NCBI GenBank assembly: GCA_016235675.1
Contig: JACRJN010000013.1
Span: 1-41,654, forward strand
Direction of reading: 5' to 3'
Length of the DNA: 41,654 nt
From: Candidatus Schekmanbacteria bacterium
GTDB lineage: Bacteria; SZUA-182
This document shows, piece by piece, positions 1 through 6,444 of the stretch. Under the pieces are notes generated by a model, which was not told the origin of the DNA, searched no databases, and was given only the letters and a program-made list of their open reading frames with translations. A program made the position numbers and the translations under genes. Position 1 is the first letter of the stretch, and each line of letters starts with the position of its first letter.

Positions 1-160
1 CTAGTAGAGTGTTCCATAAATAATGATGTACAGAACCTGTCATTGCGAGCGGAGCGAAGCAATCTCGATTTTATTGTAGCGTCTGAGATTGCTTCGGCGG
101 TAAGGCTGCCTCGCAATGACATTAAACGTGCTATATTATTTTATGGAACGTTACACTAGT
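1..160. repeat. Compound palindromic element with terminal inverted repeats
   Basis: The ends are imperfect inverted repeats: the left end begins CTAGTAGAGTGTTCCATAAA and the right end, read backwards, begins ACTAGTGTAACGTTCCATAA. Inside, at about 39-121, sits a second palindrome that begins TGTCATTGCGAG and ends CTCGCAATGACA (called family A here). The first ~120 bases recur in reverse orientation at 41392-41508. It looks like a non-coding MITE-like element; no ORF is present in it. Confidence 0.75.
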
Positions 161-208
161 ATCCCGATGAGTAAGAATTTCTTCATATGGTTTTTCTCCA
201 TCAAAAAG

Positions 209-239
209 GTAGTTACCTGATTTATCAGGTTATCCCTAC
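209..239. repeat. Short palindrome (family H)
   Basis: An inverted repeat of about 31 bp, GTAGTTACCTGA facing a right arm that reads back as GTAGGGATAACCTGA. The same arm sequence (CCTGATAAATCAGGTAACTA) occurs at 21453-21476 inside another element. Nothing coding is visible around it. Confidence 0.5.
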
Positions 240-277
240 GATGGTCATAAATTGTGATTCGTCAACCTGTTAAATTA

Positions 278-478
278 AAATTTTTGGTAGCGTAGAAATA
301 GGGAGACCTTTTTGTTTGCATCAGGAAGAAAGCTTAAATTCCGTAGTCCCAGCCCTTTAGGGCTGAAATTCCAGGGCTAAAGCCCTGGCACTACGACGAG
401 GGAAATATTTTTATGCTTCGCGGTGGCCTAATAATATGTACGTTACCAGGTCTCCTATTAAGAACGCCACCAAATTTT
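278..478. repeat. Nested palindromic element: outer family M, inner family B
   Basis: The outer ends pair as GGTAGCGTAGAAATAGGGAG at 286 and, read backwards from 471, GGTGGCGTTCTTAATAGGAG. The same ends occur at 38421 and 41363. Inside, at 342-395, is a family B hairpin, CGTAGTCCCAGCCC facing GGCACTACG, with an internal AGGGCT/AGCCCT stem. From 479 to about 735 the sequence is AT-rich with no gene that I can recognise. Confidence 0.7.
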
Positions 479-736
479 TATCCTTTTGTGTAGAATATTC
501 TTTAAAAAAACTCAATTATTATATAAAATTACATACATATCAGTTACGAAATATATATAATAACAAAAAATGTTGCCATAACCATCATTTTATGTTATTA
601 TCCTGGTCATAGTTTGGAGCTATTAAAAGTTTCCCCTAATCTATATTGTTTTAATTTCGAACAGTGTCATCTAACAGGCTTGCAACATATTTTACGTCAA
701 AAAAATAACGTTAATACAAACAAAGAGTTATATGCC

Positions 737-777
737 CGTTGACAAATTGAAACCTATATGTTATATTTTAGTCAACG
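737..777. promoter_or_regulatory. Candidate operator: inverted repeat over the promoter
   Basis: CGTTGAC at 737-743 and GTCAACG at 771-777 form a perfect 7-bp inverted repeat, with centres about 34 bp apart. One arm overlaps the -35 box and the other the expected start site. Binding by the downstream XRE-S24 protein for autorepression is an inference from position only. Confidence 0.4.
739..767 (+). promoter_or_regulatory. Sigma70-type promoter for the XRE-S24 regulator
   Basis: TTGACA at 739-744, a 17-nt spacer, then TATATT at 762-767. This is a perfect -35 and one mismatch from the -10 consensus. The start site would lie near 774, giving a leader of about 95 nt before the ATG at 870. Confidence 0.75.
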
Positions 778-869
778 TATTTATTGTAAACGGACGCCAT
801 TAAATATCAATTAATATTCTTGTTAATCTTGATAATTTTGGTAACATTTAATTGAAACGGAGTTTAATA

Positions 870-1586
870 ATGCAAAATCTAGGACAAAGAATCAGGCATT
901 TCAGAGAGATCAAGGGCATGTCCCAAAGTGAATTGGAAAAGCATACCGGGATTAAACGCGAGTATCTTTCCAAGTTGGAAAATGACGAGTTAAAGAATCC
1001 GACTTATTTTACTATGCTGAAGATTTCTAAAGGGATGGGGATTAATATCTCCGATTTGGTAGAGCCGCTTGATTTCCACAAGTTGCGCCAGGAACCGGTT
1101 TTGGAGATTGTATCCGCTTTAAAAAAGGATAAAAGGTTAGAGGATAAAGTCAGCGAAGGCTCTTTTGTGGCTGTGCCCATTGTCAACGGCGAAGTAGCGG
1201 CCGGCAATCCGACCTATATCAACGAACGGGATATAGAGGATTACGCGCTGATTCATTCATCTTACGTCAAGGAAACCGAGGATTATCAACGCTATCGCTG
1301 CACCTGGGTGGCTAAAAACAGCCGCAGCATGTATCCGATCATCAATCCCGGCACTTTGGTCTGCATCGATTCTCAGCAGAAAGACCCGGAGGCGTTGGAA
1401 GGCAAAATTGTAGTCCTGCGGGATTCCGAGGGCGGCTGCACCATCCGTTATTTGCGTCTTTCCGGCAAGCATATTGTGGGCGTCCCGGAAAATATCAGAG
1501 AGTATAATCCGCTGTTGATTCCGGTCAGCGAGAAAAATCCGATCGTAGGCCGGATTGTGTGGTATTGGAGCAAATTAGACGACTAA
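870..1586 (+). CDS. XRE-family transcriptional regulator with S24 (LexA/CI-like) domain
   Basis: A 238-residue DNA-binding repressor. Residues 5-62 form an XRE helix-turn-helix (RIRHFREIKGMSQSELEK). About residues 100-236 form an S24 domain with an Ala-Gly site in VNGEVAAGNP (A111-G112) and a nucleophile-type serine in NSRSMYPI (S153). The lysine that completes the Ser-Lys dyad in LexA and CI is replaced by arginine (R193 in GGCTIRYLR), so self-cleavage may be lost. I chose ATG 870 over TTG 852 because CGGAG lies about 8 nt upstream. The gene is alone between a strong promoter and a hairpin terminator. An orphan prophage-type or stress-type repressor is likely; its targets are unknown. Confidence 0.9.
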   Translation: MQNLGQRIRHFREIKGMSQSELEKHTGIKREYLSKLENDELKNPTYFTMLKISKGMGINISDLVEPLDFHKLRQEPVLEIVSALKKDKRLEDKVSEGSFVAVPIVNGEVAAGNPTYINERDIEDYALIHSSYVKETEDYQRYRCTWVAKNSRSMYPIINPGTLVCIDSQQKDPEALEGKIVVLRDSEGGCTIRYLRLSGKHIVGVPENIREYNPLLIPVSEKNPIVGRIVWYWSKLDD

Positions 1587-1610
1587 TATCCGCTATATTC
1601 AGTTTGTGTA

Positions 1611-1642
1611 AGCCCCTTAACTGTTTGTTAAGGGGCTTTTTT
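1611..1642 (+). terminator. Intrinsic terminator after the XRE-S24 gene
   Basis: AGCCCCTTAAC, a 5-nt loop, then GTTAAGGGGCT followed by a run of T. The 11-bp stem is perfect and lies 24 nt past the stop codon. Confidence 0.9.
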
Positions 1643-1682
1643 ATTTGATTGAGATTAGTGGAATACCAAATAATTATAGTTT

Positions 1683-2015
1683 TTGTTTCACCTGAAAGTA
1701 GACTTTCTTTATTCATTGCAGGGGCGAAGTTTCCTCGCCCTTGATACAATCTCTAATTTTGCTTTTAGGACGACCATTGGCCAACAGAAGGTTGAGGCCA
1801 AAAGCCAACGCTGCTGGCTGCGAAAACCACAAAACCAGGATTACTTCAAAGGGCTGGAGCATGTCGAGCGGGTACGGTGGTGGTGCGAGAGCCATCCGGG
1901 TCACTGGCACAAGCCGCCGCGAATCCTTACTGCGTTACAAGATTCCTTGCCCGTGGAAACCGTTGATAACAGGGCGGTGGCGCAAGATTTATACGATTTC
2001 GCTATCAATCATTAA
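1683..2015 (+). pseudogene. Decayed ORF resembling the C-terminal half of a small zinc-ribbon protein family
   Basis: A 110-codon reading frame whose C-terminal two thirds (RCWLRKPQNQDYFKG, then VRWWCESHPGHWHKP, then LTALQDSL) resembles, from memory, small uncharacterised bacterial proteins of the form 'RRWLRKNPDYFKG...W...HPGYWK...ALQDSL'. Those normally start with a CxxC zinc-binding segment, which is absent here. The start is a weak TTG with no clear ribosome-binding site just after a terminator. The last residues (YDFAINH) and the stop codon are encoded by the left arm of the repeat at 1991-2115, suggesting that insertion truncated the original end. I regard it as a remnant; it could also be a fortuitous ORF. 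Confidence 0.4.
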
Positions 2016-2115
2016 AAAATAGCGGTCAGGAGGTAACTCATTACAGCACCACATTTGTGGCGTCAGGAGTTACCTCCTGACGCTGATCTTTAATCTATGA
2101 AAGCGAATTGGTATG
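1991..2115. repeat. Nested palindromic element: outer family K, inner family E
   Basis: The outer arms are ATACGATTTCGCTATCAATC at 1991 and, read backwards from 2115, ATACCAATTCGCTTTCATAG. The inner hairpin at 2022-2083 pairs GGTCAGGAGGTAACT with AGTTACCTCCTGAC. The same inner hairpin recurs near 12815 and 32340, and one K arm recurs at 12850-12871. The following stretch to 2335 has no gene that I can support. Confidence 0.7.
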
Positions 2116-2335
2116 AGTTGGCGCATAAAGTGCAGGGAGGGAAAGTCGGCCTATGGCCACTTCCCATTTCTGGGTGGGCAGAAACAACTTTTCCGCTTCC
2201 CGCACAGTCTATAATTTTATCATAGGAACCTATACCTTTTTTGTTAAAACCTATTATAGAAACACCCGTTGTGGGGTTTATTTTTGTGTAAACCGGTATA
2301 ATTGAAATTTCTATGTCCCTAAGATTTAGTAAAAA

Positions 2336-2364
2336 TTGACGCACACATTATACTGTGTTATATT
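2336..2364 (+). promoter_or_regulatory. vapBC promoter with an operator-like palindrome in the spacer
   Basis: TTGACG at 2336-2341, a 17-nt spacer and TATATT at 2359-2364. The spacer holds ACACA-N6-TGTGT (2343-2358), a position typical for an autoregulatory site bound by a VapBC complex. The expected start site is about 15 nt before the ATG, so the leader is little more than the AGGAGGA ribosome-binding site at 2371-2377. Confidence 0.7.
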
Positions 2365-2385
2365 TTGTGTAGGAGGACTTTTACT

Positions 2386-2583
2386 ATGGCTACTAATCTT
2401 GCTTTGGATAATGAATTAATTATTGAGGCACAAAAAGTCGGGCAGCATAAAACTAAAAAAGAGGCGGTCAATACGGCCTTAAAAGAATATATCAAAAAAA
2501 GAAAACAAATGGAAATAATCGATCTGTTTGGAACAATTGAATTTGACGAAGATTATGATTATAAAAAGGCCAGGAAAAGATGA
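2386..2583 (+). CDS. vapB: VapB-type antitoxin
   Basis: A 65-residue protein starting MATNLALDNELI, with the ribbon-helix-helix-like pattern KTKKEAVNTALKEYIKKRK, followed by an acidic tail (GTIEFDEDYDYKKAR) of the kind VapB proteins use to cover the toxin active site. It is predicted to bind and neutralise the VapC encoded next, and to repress its own promoter with it. The ATG at 2386 follows a strong AGGAGGA site; a TTG at 2365 would place the start inside the -10 region and is unlikely. Its stop codon overlaps the vapC start by 4 nt (ATGA), the usual TA arrangement. Confidence 0.88.
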   Translation: MATNLALDNELIIEAQKVGQHKTKKEAVNTALKEYIKKRKQMEIIDLFGTIEFDEDYDYKKARKR

Positions 2584-2975
2584 ATGTCCTAGTGGATACC
2601 TGCGTATGGGCGCAAGTTCTAAGACGCGATCCGCCTCAAACAGAGTTAACAAATCAACTGACTGAATTAATCACGGATAACCGGGTTTCCCTAATCGGCC
2701 CGATAAGGCAGGAAATTTTGTCGGGCATATCAAATGATGCCCGGTTTAATGAATTAAAAGACAAGTTATCCGCCTTTGAAGACATCCCGCTTAAATCCGA
2801 ATATTTCATTAAAGCCGCCGGGTTTTCCAATTTATGCCGTATAAATGGGATACAAGGCTCTGCAACAGATTTTTTAATCTGTTCCGTCGCTTATTGTTTA
2901 GAGATGTTTATTTTTACTTTAGATAATGATTTTAAGGTATATAAAAATTATTTGCCGATAAAGTTGTTTGAATAG
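2580..2975 (+). CDS. vapC: VapC toxin, PIN-domain ribonuclease
   Basis: A 131-residue PIN-domain protein. The Mg2+-binding acidic residues of the family are visible: D6 (MNVLVDTCVW), E45 (IRQEILSG), D97 (GSATDFLI) and D115/D117 (FTLDNDF). VapC toxins cleave tRNA or rRNA when freed from VapB; the target here cannot be told from sequence. The catalytic set is complete and the length is normal, so the toxin is probably active. It is translationally coupled to vapB by the ATGA overlap. Confidence 0.92.
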   Translation: MNVLVDTCVWAQVLRRDPPQTELTNQLTELITDNRVSLIGPIRQEILSGISNDARFNELKDKLSAFEDIPLKSEYFIKAAGFSNLCRINGIQGSATDFLICSVAYCLEMFIFTLDNDFKVYKNYLPIKLFE

Positions 2976-3003
2976 CATATAAAACTATCAGTGGAGGGGT
3001 ATA

Positions 3004-3228
3004 ATGATCAAGACAATCGACATCCATGACTTGACGGAAGAACAAGTAAAGCTTGTTCAGGAATTCGTGGAGTTTTTAAGAAAAAAATTTAGCCCCAAAC
3101 AGATTGTTACAGAAAAAATGAAGGAAAAAGAGTGGGCGATATTAGCCATCGCCAGTTTTGCCGAAGACTGGGAAAACGAAAAAGACGCGGTTTACGACAA
3201 CTGGAAAGAACTCTATCATGTATCATAA
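3004..3228 (+). CDS. Antitoxin paired with a MazF-type toxin
   Basis: A 74-residue charged protein. The N-terminal half (DLTEEQVKLVQEFVEFLRKK) resembles short DUF2281-like antitoxins, and the C-terminus has the FAEDWENEKDAVYDNWKEL pattern often seen in antitoxins upstream of MazF/PemK genes. It has a GGAGGGG ribosome-binding site and overlaps the toxin gene by 11 nt. The assignment rests mainly on this coupling; the exact antitoxin family is less certain. Confidence 0.75.
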   Translation: MIKTIDIHDLTEEQVKLVQEFVEFLRKKFSPKQIVTEKMKEKEWAILAIASFAEDWENEKDAVYDNWKELYHVS

Positions 3229-3553
3229 AGGCGATATAGTGTTAATCCCCTTTCCGTTTACCGATCTTACTACTACCAAAACCCGCCCGGCAGTAGTTGT
3301 CAGCGTCAAAGAATTTCAGAAACTAACTGGGGATTTTACAGTAGCCATGATAACATCTGTGCCGCACTCCACACCCTATGATTATGAGATTAAAGACTGG
3401 CAAGGCGCTAACCTGATTTCACCTTCCTGGATCAGGGCAAAGCTGGTTACTCTTGATCCTCAATTGGTTCGCTTCAAACCCGGCAAATTAACCAAAGCGG
3501 ATTTGACGGAAGCGGAAAGAATAATACAACGGGCTTTGGGGCTGGGTTTATAG
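3218..3553 (+). CDS. mazF: MazF/PemK-family toxin (mRNA interferase)
   Basis: A 111-residue protein with the PemK-like N-terminus MYHKGDIVLIPFPFTDL and TKTRPAVVVS, which form the RNA-binding and catalytic surface of MazF. An Arg (R25 in TRPAVV) and a Ser/Thr (T49 in AMITSVP) stand at the usual catalytic positions. MazF toxins cut mRNA at short motifs and inhibit translation. The start is placed at ATG 3218, where homology begins; an in-frame start at 3158 would lie deep in the antitoxin gene. It overlaps the antitoxin by 11 nt. Confidence 0.9.
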   Translation: MYHKGDIVLIPFPFTDLTTTKTRPAVVVSVKEFQKLTGDFTVAMITSVPHSTPYDYEIKDWQGANLISPSWIRAKLVTLDPQLVRFKPGKLTKADLTEAERIIQRALGLGL

Positions 3554-3600
3554 CTAATCCGAGTTGAGCATTTAAGCAATAATTAAAGGTATGCCTACAT

Positions 3601-4050
3601 ATGGATACAAATATACTTGTTGCAATAATAAGCGCATCTAGTAGTATTGCGGTAGCATCCTTAACTTATTACCTTACCAAACGGATGCAAACCAAAAGAG
3701 AATGGCAACTTGAGAAAATTAACCACTATAAAGTTTTGATGTCAGCATTATCAGATTTAGCAGTAGATGGGAAAGATAAAAATGAAGCAAATGAAAGATT
3801 TTCTTTGGCCGTAAACACAATTTGTCTTGTTGCCTCTCAACAGGTCATCACTGCATTAATGGAATTCCATAATGAAATTAAATTTTCAAATTTAAATTTT
3901 ACTCAAGAAAAAGCAGATTTTTTATTAATTAAATTGCTATTAGCCATAAGAAAAGATATTGGGTTGTCGAAAGCAGATAATGAAAAAACATTTAATTTTC
4001 ATTTGATCGGGGCTGCTCCTCCTAAAAATTATACTAAACAAAGTAAATAA
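3601..4050 (+). CDS. Membrane-anchored protein of unknown function
   Basis: A 149-residue protein with one N-terminal hydrophobic helix (about residues 5-25, ILVAIISASSSIAVASLTYY) followed by a basic, probably cytoplasmic helical region (KRMQTKREWQLEKINHYKVL). It resembles small single-pass hypothetical proteins with the 'LTYYLTKK...EW...K..HYK.LMSALSDLA' pattern that are common in accessory regions, but I know of no defined function. It sits between the MazF and MntA-HepT modules and has only a weak AAAGG upstream. A role linked to mobile or defence genes is possible from location only. Confidence 0.7.
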   Translation: MDTNILVAIISASSSIAVASLTYYLTKRMQTKREWQLEKINHYKVLMSALSDLAVDGKDKNEANERFSLAVNTICLVASQQVITALMEFHNEIKFSNLNFTQEKADFLLIKLLLAIRKDIGLSKADNEKTFNFHLIGAAPPKNYTKQSK

Positions 4051-4060
4051 AATTAAATCC

Positions 4061-4354
4061 ATGAAAAAAGAAACCTTCGAAACCGAATTAAATAACATTA
4101 TCGCCGTCAGCAAGGAATTTAACGCCGAAAAAGTGATATTATTCGGCTCGTGTCTTGAAGATGTTGAATCGGCAAGGGATATTGATATAGCCATCAGCGG
4201 GATTAAGCCCAGGGAATTTTTTAAATATTATGGCCAAGTATCAATGGTTGTAGAAGATGAAGTTGATATTATAGATTTGGATGATATAAAAGAACATCTT
4301 TATAAAAGAATTCTATCCAAAGGAAAAGTTATATATGAAAGAAAAAAAATATAA
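4061..4354 (+). CDS. mntA: MntA-type nucleotidyltransferase antitoxin
   Basis: A 97-residue minimal nucleotidyltransferase. The family motif is visible as ILFGSCLEDVESARDIDIAI: GS, then nine residues, then DxD (the metal-binding pair). A third acidic residue is present in DEVDIIDLDD. In characterised MntA-HepT pairs the antitoxin adenylylates the HepT RNase near its active site. The next gene is a HepT homologue whose start overlaps this gene by 20 nt, which supports the assignment. All catalytic residues are present although the partner is interrupted. Confidence 0.85.
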   Translation: MKKETFETELNNIIAVSKEFNAEKVILFGSCLEDVESARDIDIAISGIKPREFFKYYGQVSMVVEDEVDIIDLDDIKEHLYKRILSKGKVIYERKKI

Positions 4355-4817
4355 AATCCTCAAGGAAGATGTTTTATTTGAAGAAACAGCAATAGAATAA
4401 ACCCTGGATCGGCTTAAAAAAATTACTCCTAAATTCGATCCCTCAAATAAAGATTTTTATATTGAACCCGCCATGGGAACTTATCTGATGAATTTTTATA
4501 ATGGAATTGAAAATATTTTAAAACGAATATGCAAAGAATATTATAAAACAATGCCCAAGGGAGAAAGCTGGCATAAGGAGCTTTTATTGCTGGCCTTTAA
4601 CCCGCCCGCCGGTAAAATTCCAATATTTAACCAAGATATTGTAAGCAGATTGCATTCTTATAGAAATTTCAGGCACCGTTTTGTCAGCGGCTACGGGTTT
4701 CAATTGAAAGGTGAAAAAATGTTGGAACTAACAGATAATATTGATATTTTATGGAATGATGTCAAAAAAACTATTTCAGTTTTTTGGGATAGATTGGAAG
4801 CGGAAAAAGAGATATGA
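4335..4817 (+). pseudogene. hepT: HepT-like toxin with an in-frame stop codon
   Basis: Reading from ATG 4335 gives a coherent HepT-like protein of 160 codons, interrupted by TAA at 4398-4400 (codon 22, between ETAIE and TLDRLKK). After the stop, the same frame continues through IEPAMGTYLMNFYNGIENIL and carries the HepT RNase-type Arg-His element in YRNFRHRF. An intact 114-residue ORF can restart at ATG 4473, so a shortened product is possible, but it would lack the first helix. The rest of the gene shows no further damage, so the mutation looks recent. Its end overlaps mazG by 4 nt. Confidence 0.8.
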
Positions 4818-5596
4818 AAACATTTCAAGACCTAACCGACATCGTCGCTAAGCTACGCGGCCCGGATGGGTGCCCTTGGGATAAGCAGCAGACGCATCAA
4901 TCACTTAAGCCCTTTCTGATTGAGGAGGCTTACGAGGTTTTGGACGCCCTGGATGAAACCGATCCGGCTAAGTTAAAAGAGGAACTGGGCGATTTGCTGT
5001 TTCAGGTGGTGTTGCATGCGCAATTGGCTAAGGAAGCCGGCAATTTCACCATCGACGAGGTAATCGAAACCGTGGCAGAGAAGATGACCCGCCGCCATCC
5101 GCATGTTTTCGGGGATGCCAATCTTACTACCCCGCAAGAGGTTTTGATTAATTGGGAGCAAATTAAGAAAGAGGAAAAAGGGGGCAGCAAGACCTCGGTT
5201 TTGGAGGGGGTGCCCCGGCAATTGCCGTCGCTGTTGCGCGCCCACCGTTTGCAGGAGAAAGCCGCCCGTCTGGGTTTCGATCATCCCACGGTGGATGACG
5301 CCTTTGCCAAGGTGCAGGAGGAAATCGGGGAATTCGAGGTGGCCTTCCGCCAGGGTAATGCCAGGGAGATGGAGGAGGAGTTGGGAGACTTGCTTTTCAC
5401 CCTGGTAAATATGGCGCGCTTCTTGGAGGTCAACCCGGAAGATGCCCTGGGCAAGACCATCGTCAAATTTATCAGCCGCTTCCGCTATATCGAAGAAAAG
5501 ATGGCCGAGCGCGGGCGCCCCTTCAATGAAGCGACTTTGGAGGAGATGGACGCGCTCTGGGAAGAGGCGAAAACTGTATTGTCCGGAAATAAGTAG
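4814..5596 (+). CDS. mazG: Nucleoside triphosphate pyrophosphohydrolase MazG
   Basis: A 260-residue two-domain MazG. It hydrolyses (d)NTPs to the monophosphates plus pyrophosphate and is linked to nucleotide-pool cleaning and the stringent response. The N-terminal domain shows GPDGCPWDKQQTHQSL and the metal-binding EExxE/ExxD pattern in IEEAYEVLDAL and LKEELGDLLFQVV. The C-terminal domain repeats it in VQEEIGEFEVA and EMEEELGDLLFTLVN. Length and motifs are normal. It overlaps the end of the hepT frame (ATGA), so it is probably translated with the TA module. Its TAG stop codon lies inside the left end of the repeat at 5593-5694. Confidence 0.95.
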   Translation: MKTFQDLTDIVAKLRGPDGCPWDKQQTHQSLKPFLIEEAYEVLDALDETDPAKLKEELGDLLFQVVLHAQLAKEAGNFTIDEVIETVAEKMTRRHPHVFGDANLTTPQEVLINWEQIKKEEKGGSKTSVLEGVPRQLPSLLRAHRLQEKAARLGFDHPTVDDAFAKVQEEIGEFEVAFRQGNAREMEEELGDLLFTLVNMARFLEVNPEDALGKTIVKFISRFRYIEEKMAERGRPFNEATLEEMDALWEEAKTVLSGNK

Positions 5597-5694
5597 GGTG
5601 GGCTGCGCCCACCATTTTAAACTATTCTTGGTTGATTTTTGACTGGCATAAATAATGTCAGGCCATCAAATTTGGTGGGCACAGCCCACCCTAC
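5593..5694. repeat. Long palindromic repeat, family C
   Basis: It begins GTAGGGTGGGCTGCGCCCAC and ends with the complementary GTGGGCACAGCCCACCCTAC. The central part (AATAATGTCAGGCCATCAAA on this strand) recurs, inverted, at 8074-8164 and 37249-37350. The left end supplies the mazG stop codon. Confidence 0.8.
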
Positions 5695-5708
5695 AAAACT
5701 TAAGGAAT

Positions 5709-5789
5709 TGTCATTGCGAGGCAGTCTTATCGCCGAAGCAATCTCAGACGCACGGGAATAGAGATTGCTTCGCTCCGCTCGCAATGACA
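5709..5789. repeat. Palindromic repeat, family A (hybrid arms)
   Basis: It starts TGTCATTGCGAGGCAGTCTT and ends CGCTCCGCTCGCAATGACA. The two arms carry different inner sequences (GGCAGTCTTATCGCC versus GCGGAGC), so the stem has an unpaired middle. The same hybrid is found at 7984-8068. No gene is visible between 5597 and 5836. Confidence 0.75.
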
Positions 5790-5836
5790 GATTACGGACA
5801 TTATTCCTTTTAATTAATGAGACTTAGATATTCTTT

Positions 5837-6316
5837 ATGCTGCATAAAATCATTAAAACAACTTTAATCCCCGGCACGGTCGAAGATGTTTTCCAATTCC
5901 ACACCAGTTTGGAAATAATATTTGGGCTGCTGCCCGCACATGTGAAGATAACCAAACTACATGCACCGGATCATGTCAAGCTGGGGGATAAAGTACGCCT
6001 GTTCATCAGAATTCACGCGCTCTTCTTCCCTTGGGAGGCGGTTATCGCTGAATTCCAGCAAAATGAACGCTTTGTGGATGTGTTGGAACATGGCCCTTTT
6101 TCTTATTGGCGTCATGAACATCTTTTCCTTCCCCAAGATGACAGCAGCACCCTTATAACCGATCAAATTGAATATAAATTAAAATTCAGTCTTTTTGGGG
6201 AATTAGCCAGTCATCTGTTTCTGGAAAAAGAATTGACGAATATCTTTAATATGAGACACCAAAAGGCATTAGAATATTTTTTCGAAAAAAGGCACCGGGA
6301 TGCAGATGTATTTTAG
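5837..6316 (+). CDS. SRPBCC-family protein
   Basis: A 159-residue protein with the START/SRPBCC pattern: an initial strand with PGTVEDVFQFHTS, then a basic and aromatic stretch (FFPWEAVIAEF), FVDVLEHGPFSYWRHEH, and a C-terminal helix ending in MRHQKALEYFFEKR. Members of the family with the GPF..W.H.H motif are usually small stand-alone ligand-binding proteins of unknown substrate. There is no signal peptide, so it is likely cytoplasmic. The gene is monocistronic and converges with nuoN. Specific function unknown. Confidence 0.85.
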   Translation: MLHKIIKTTLIPGTVEDVFQFHTSLEIIFGLLPAHVKITKLHAPDHVKLGDKVRLFIRIHALFFPWEAVIAEFQQNERFVDVLEHGPFSYWRHEHLFLPQDDSSTLITDQIEYKLKFSLFGELASHLFLEKELTNIFNMRHQKALEYFFEKRHRDADVF

Positions 6317-6361
6317 CTGCCCGCAAATTTTTTTTGTTTGCCTGTTCTCAAGCCGAAAATT

Positions 6362-6418
6362 CCGTAGTCTAAAGCCCTTTAGGGCTGAATTTCCAGGGCT
6401 AAAGTCCTGGCACTACGG
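6362..6418. repeat. Family B palindrome between convergent genes
   Basis: CCGTAGTCTAAAGCCC facing a right arm ending GGCACTACGG, with internal AGGGCTGAA/TTCCAGGGCT. It occupies the middle of the 128-bp gap between the SRPBCC gene and nuoN, where it could act as a shared hairpin for both transcripts. Confidence 0.7.
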
Positions 6419-6444
6419 ATGGTGAATTGTACTATTAACAGAGA

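Noticed and set aside
1-478. CRISPR array among the clustered repeats
   Set aside because: The repeats are palindromic, of different families and irregularly spaced, with no regular repeat-spacer pattern and no cas genes.
2090-2344. Minus-strand ORF of 84 codons upstream of vapB
   Set aside because: Its 3' part lies in the K-element arm, it has no ribosome-binding site, and its sequence resembles no family that I know. I leave the region as non-coding.
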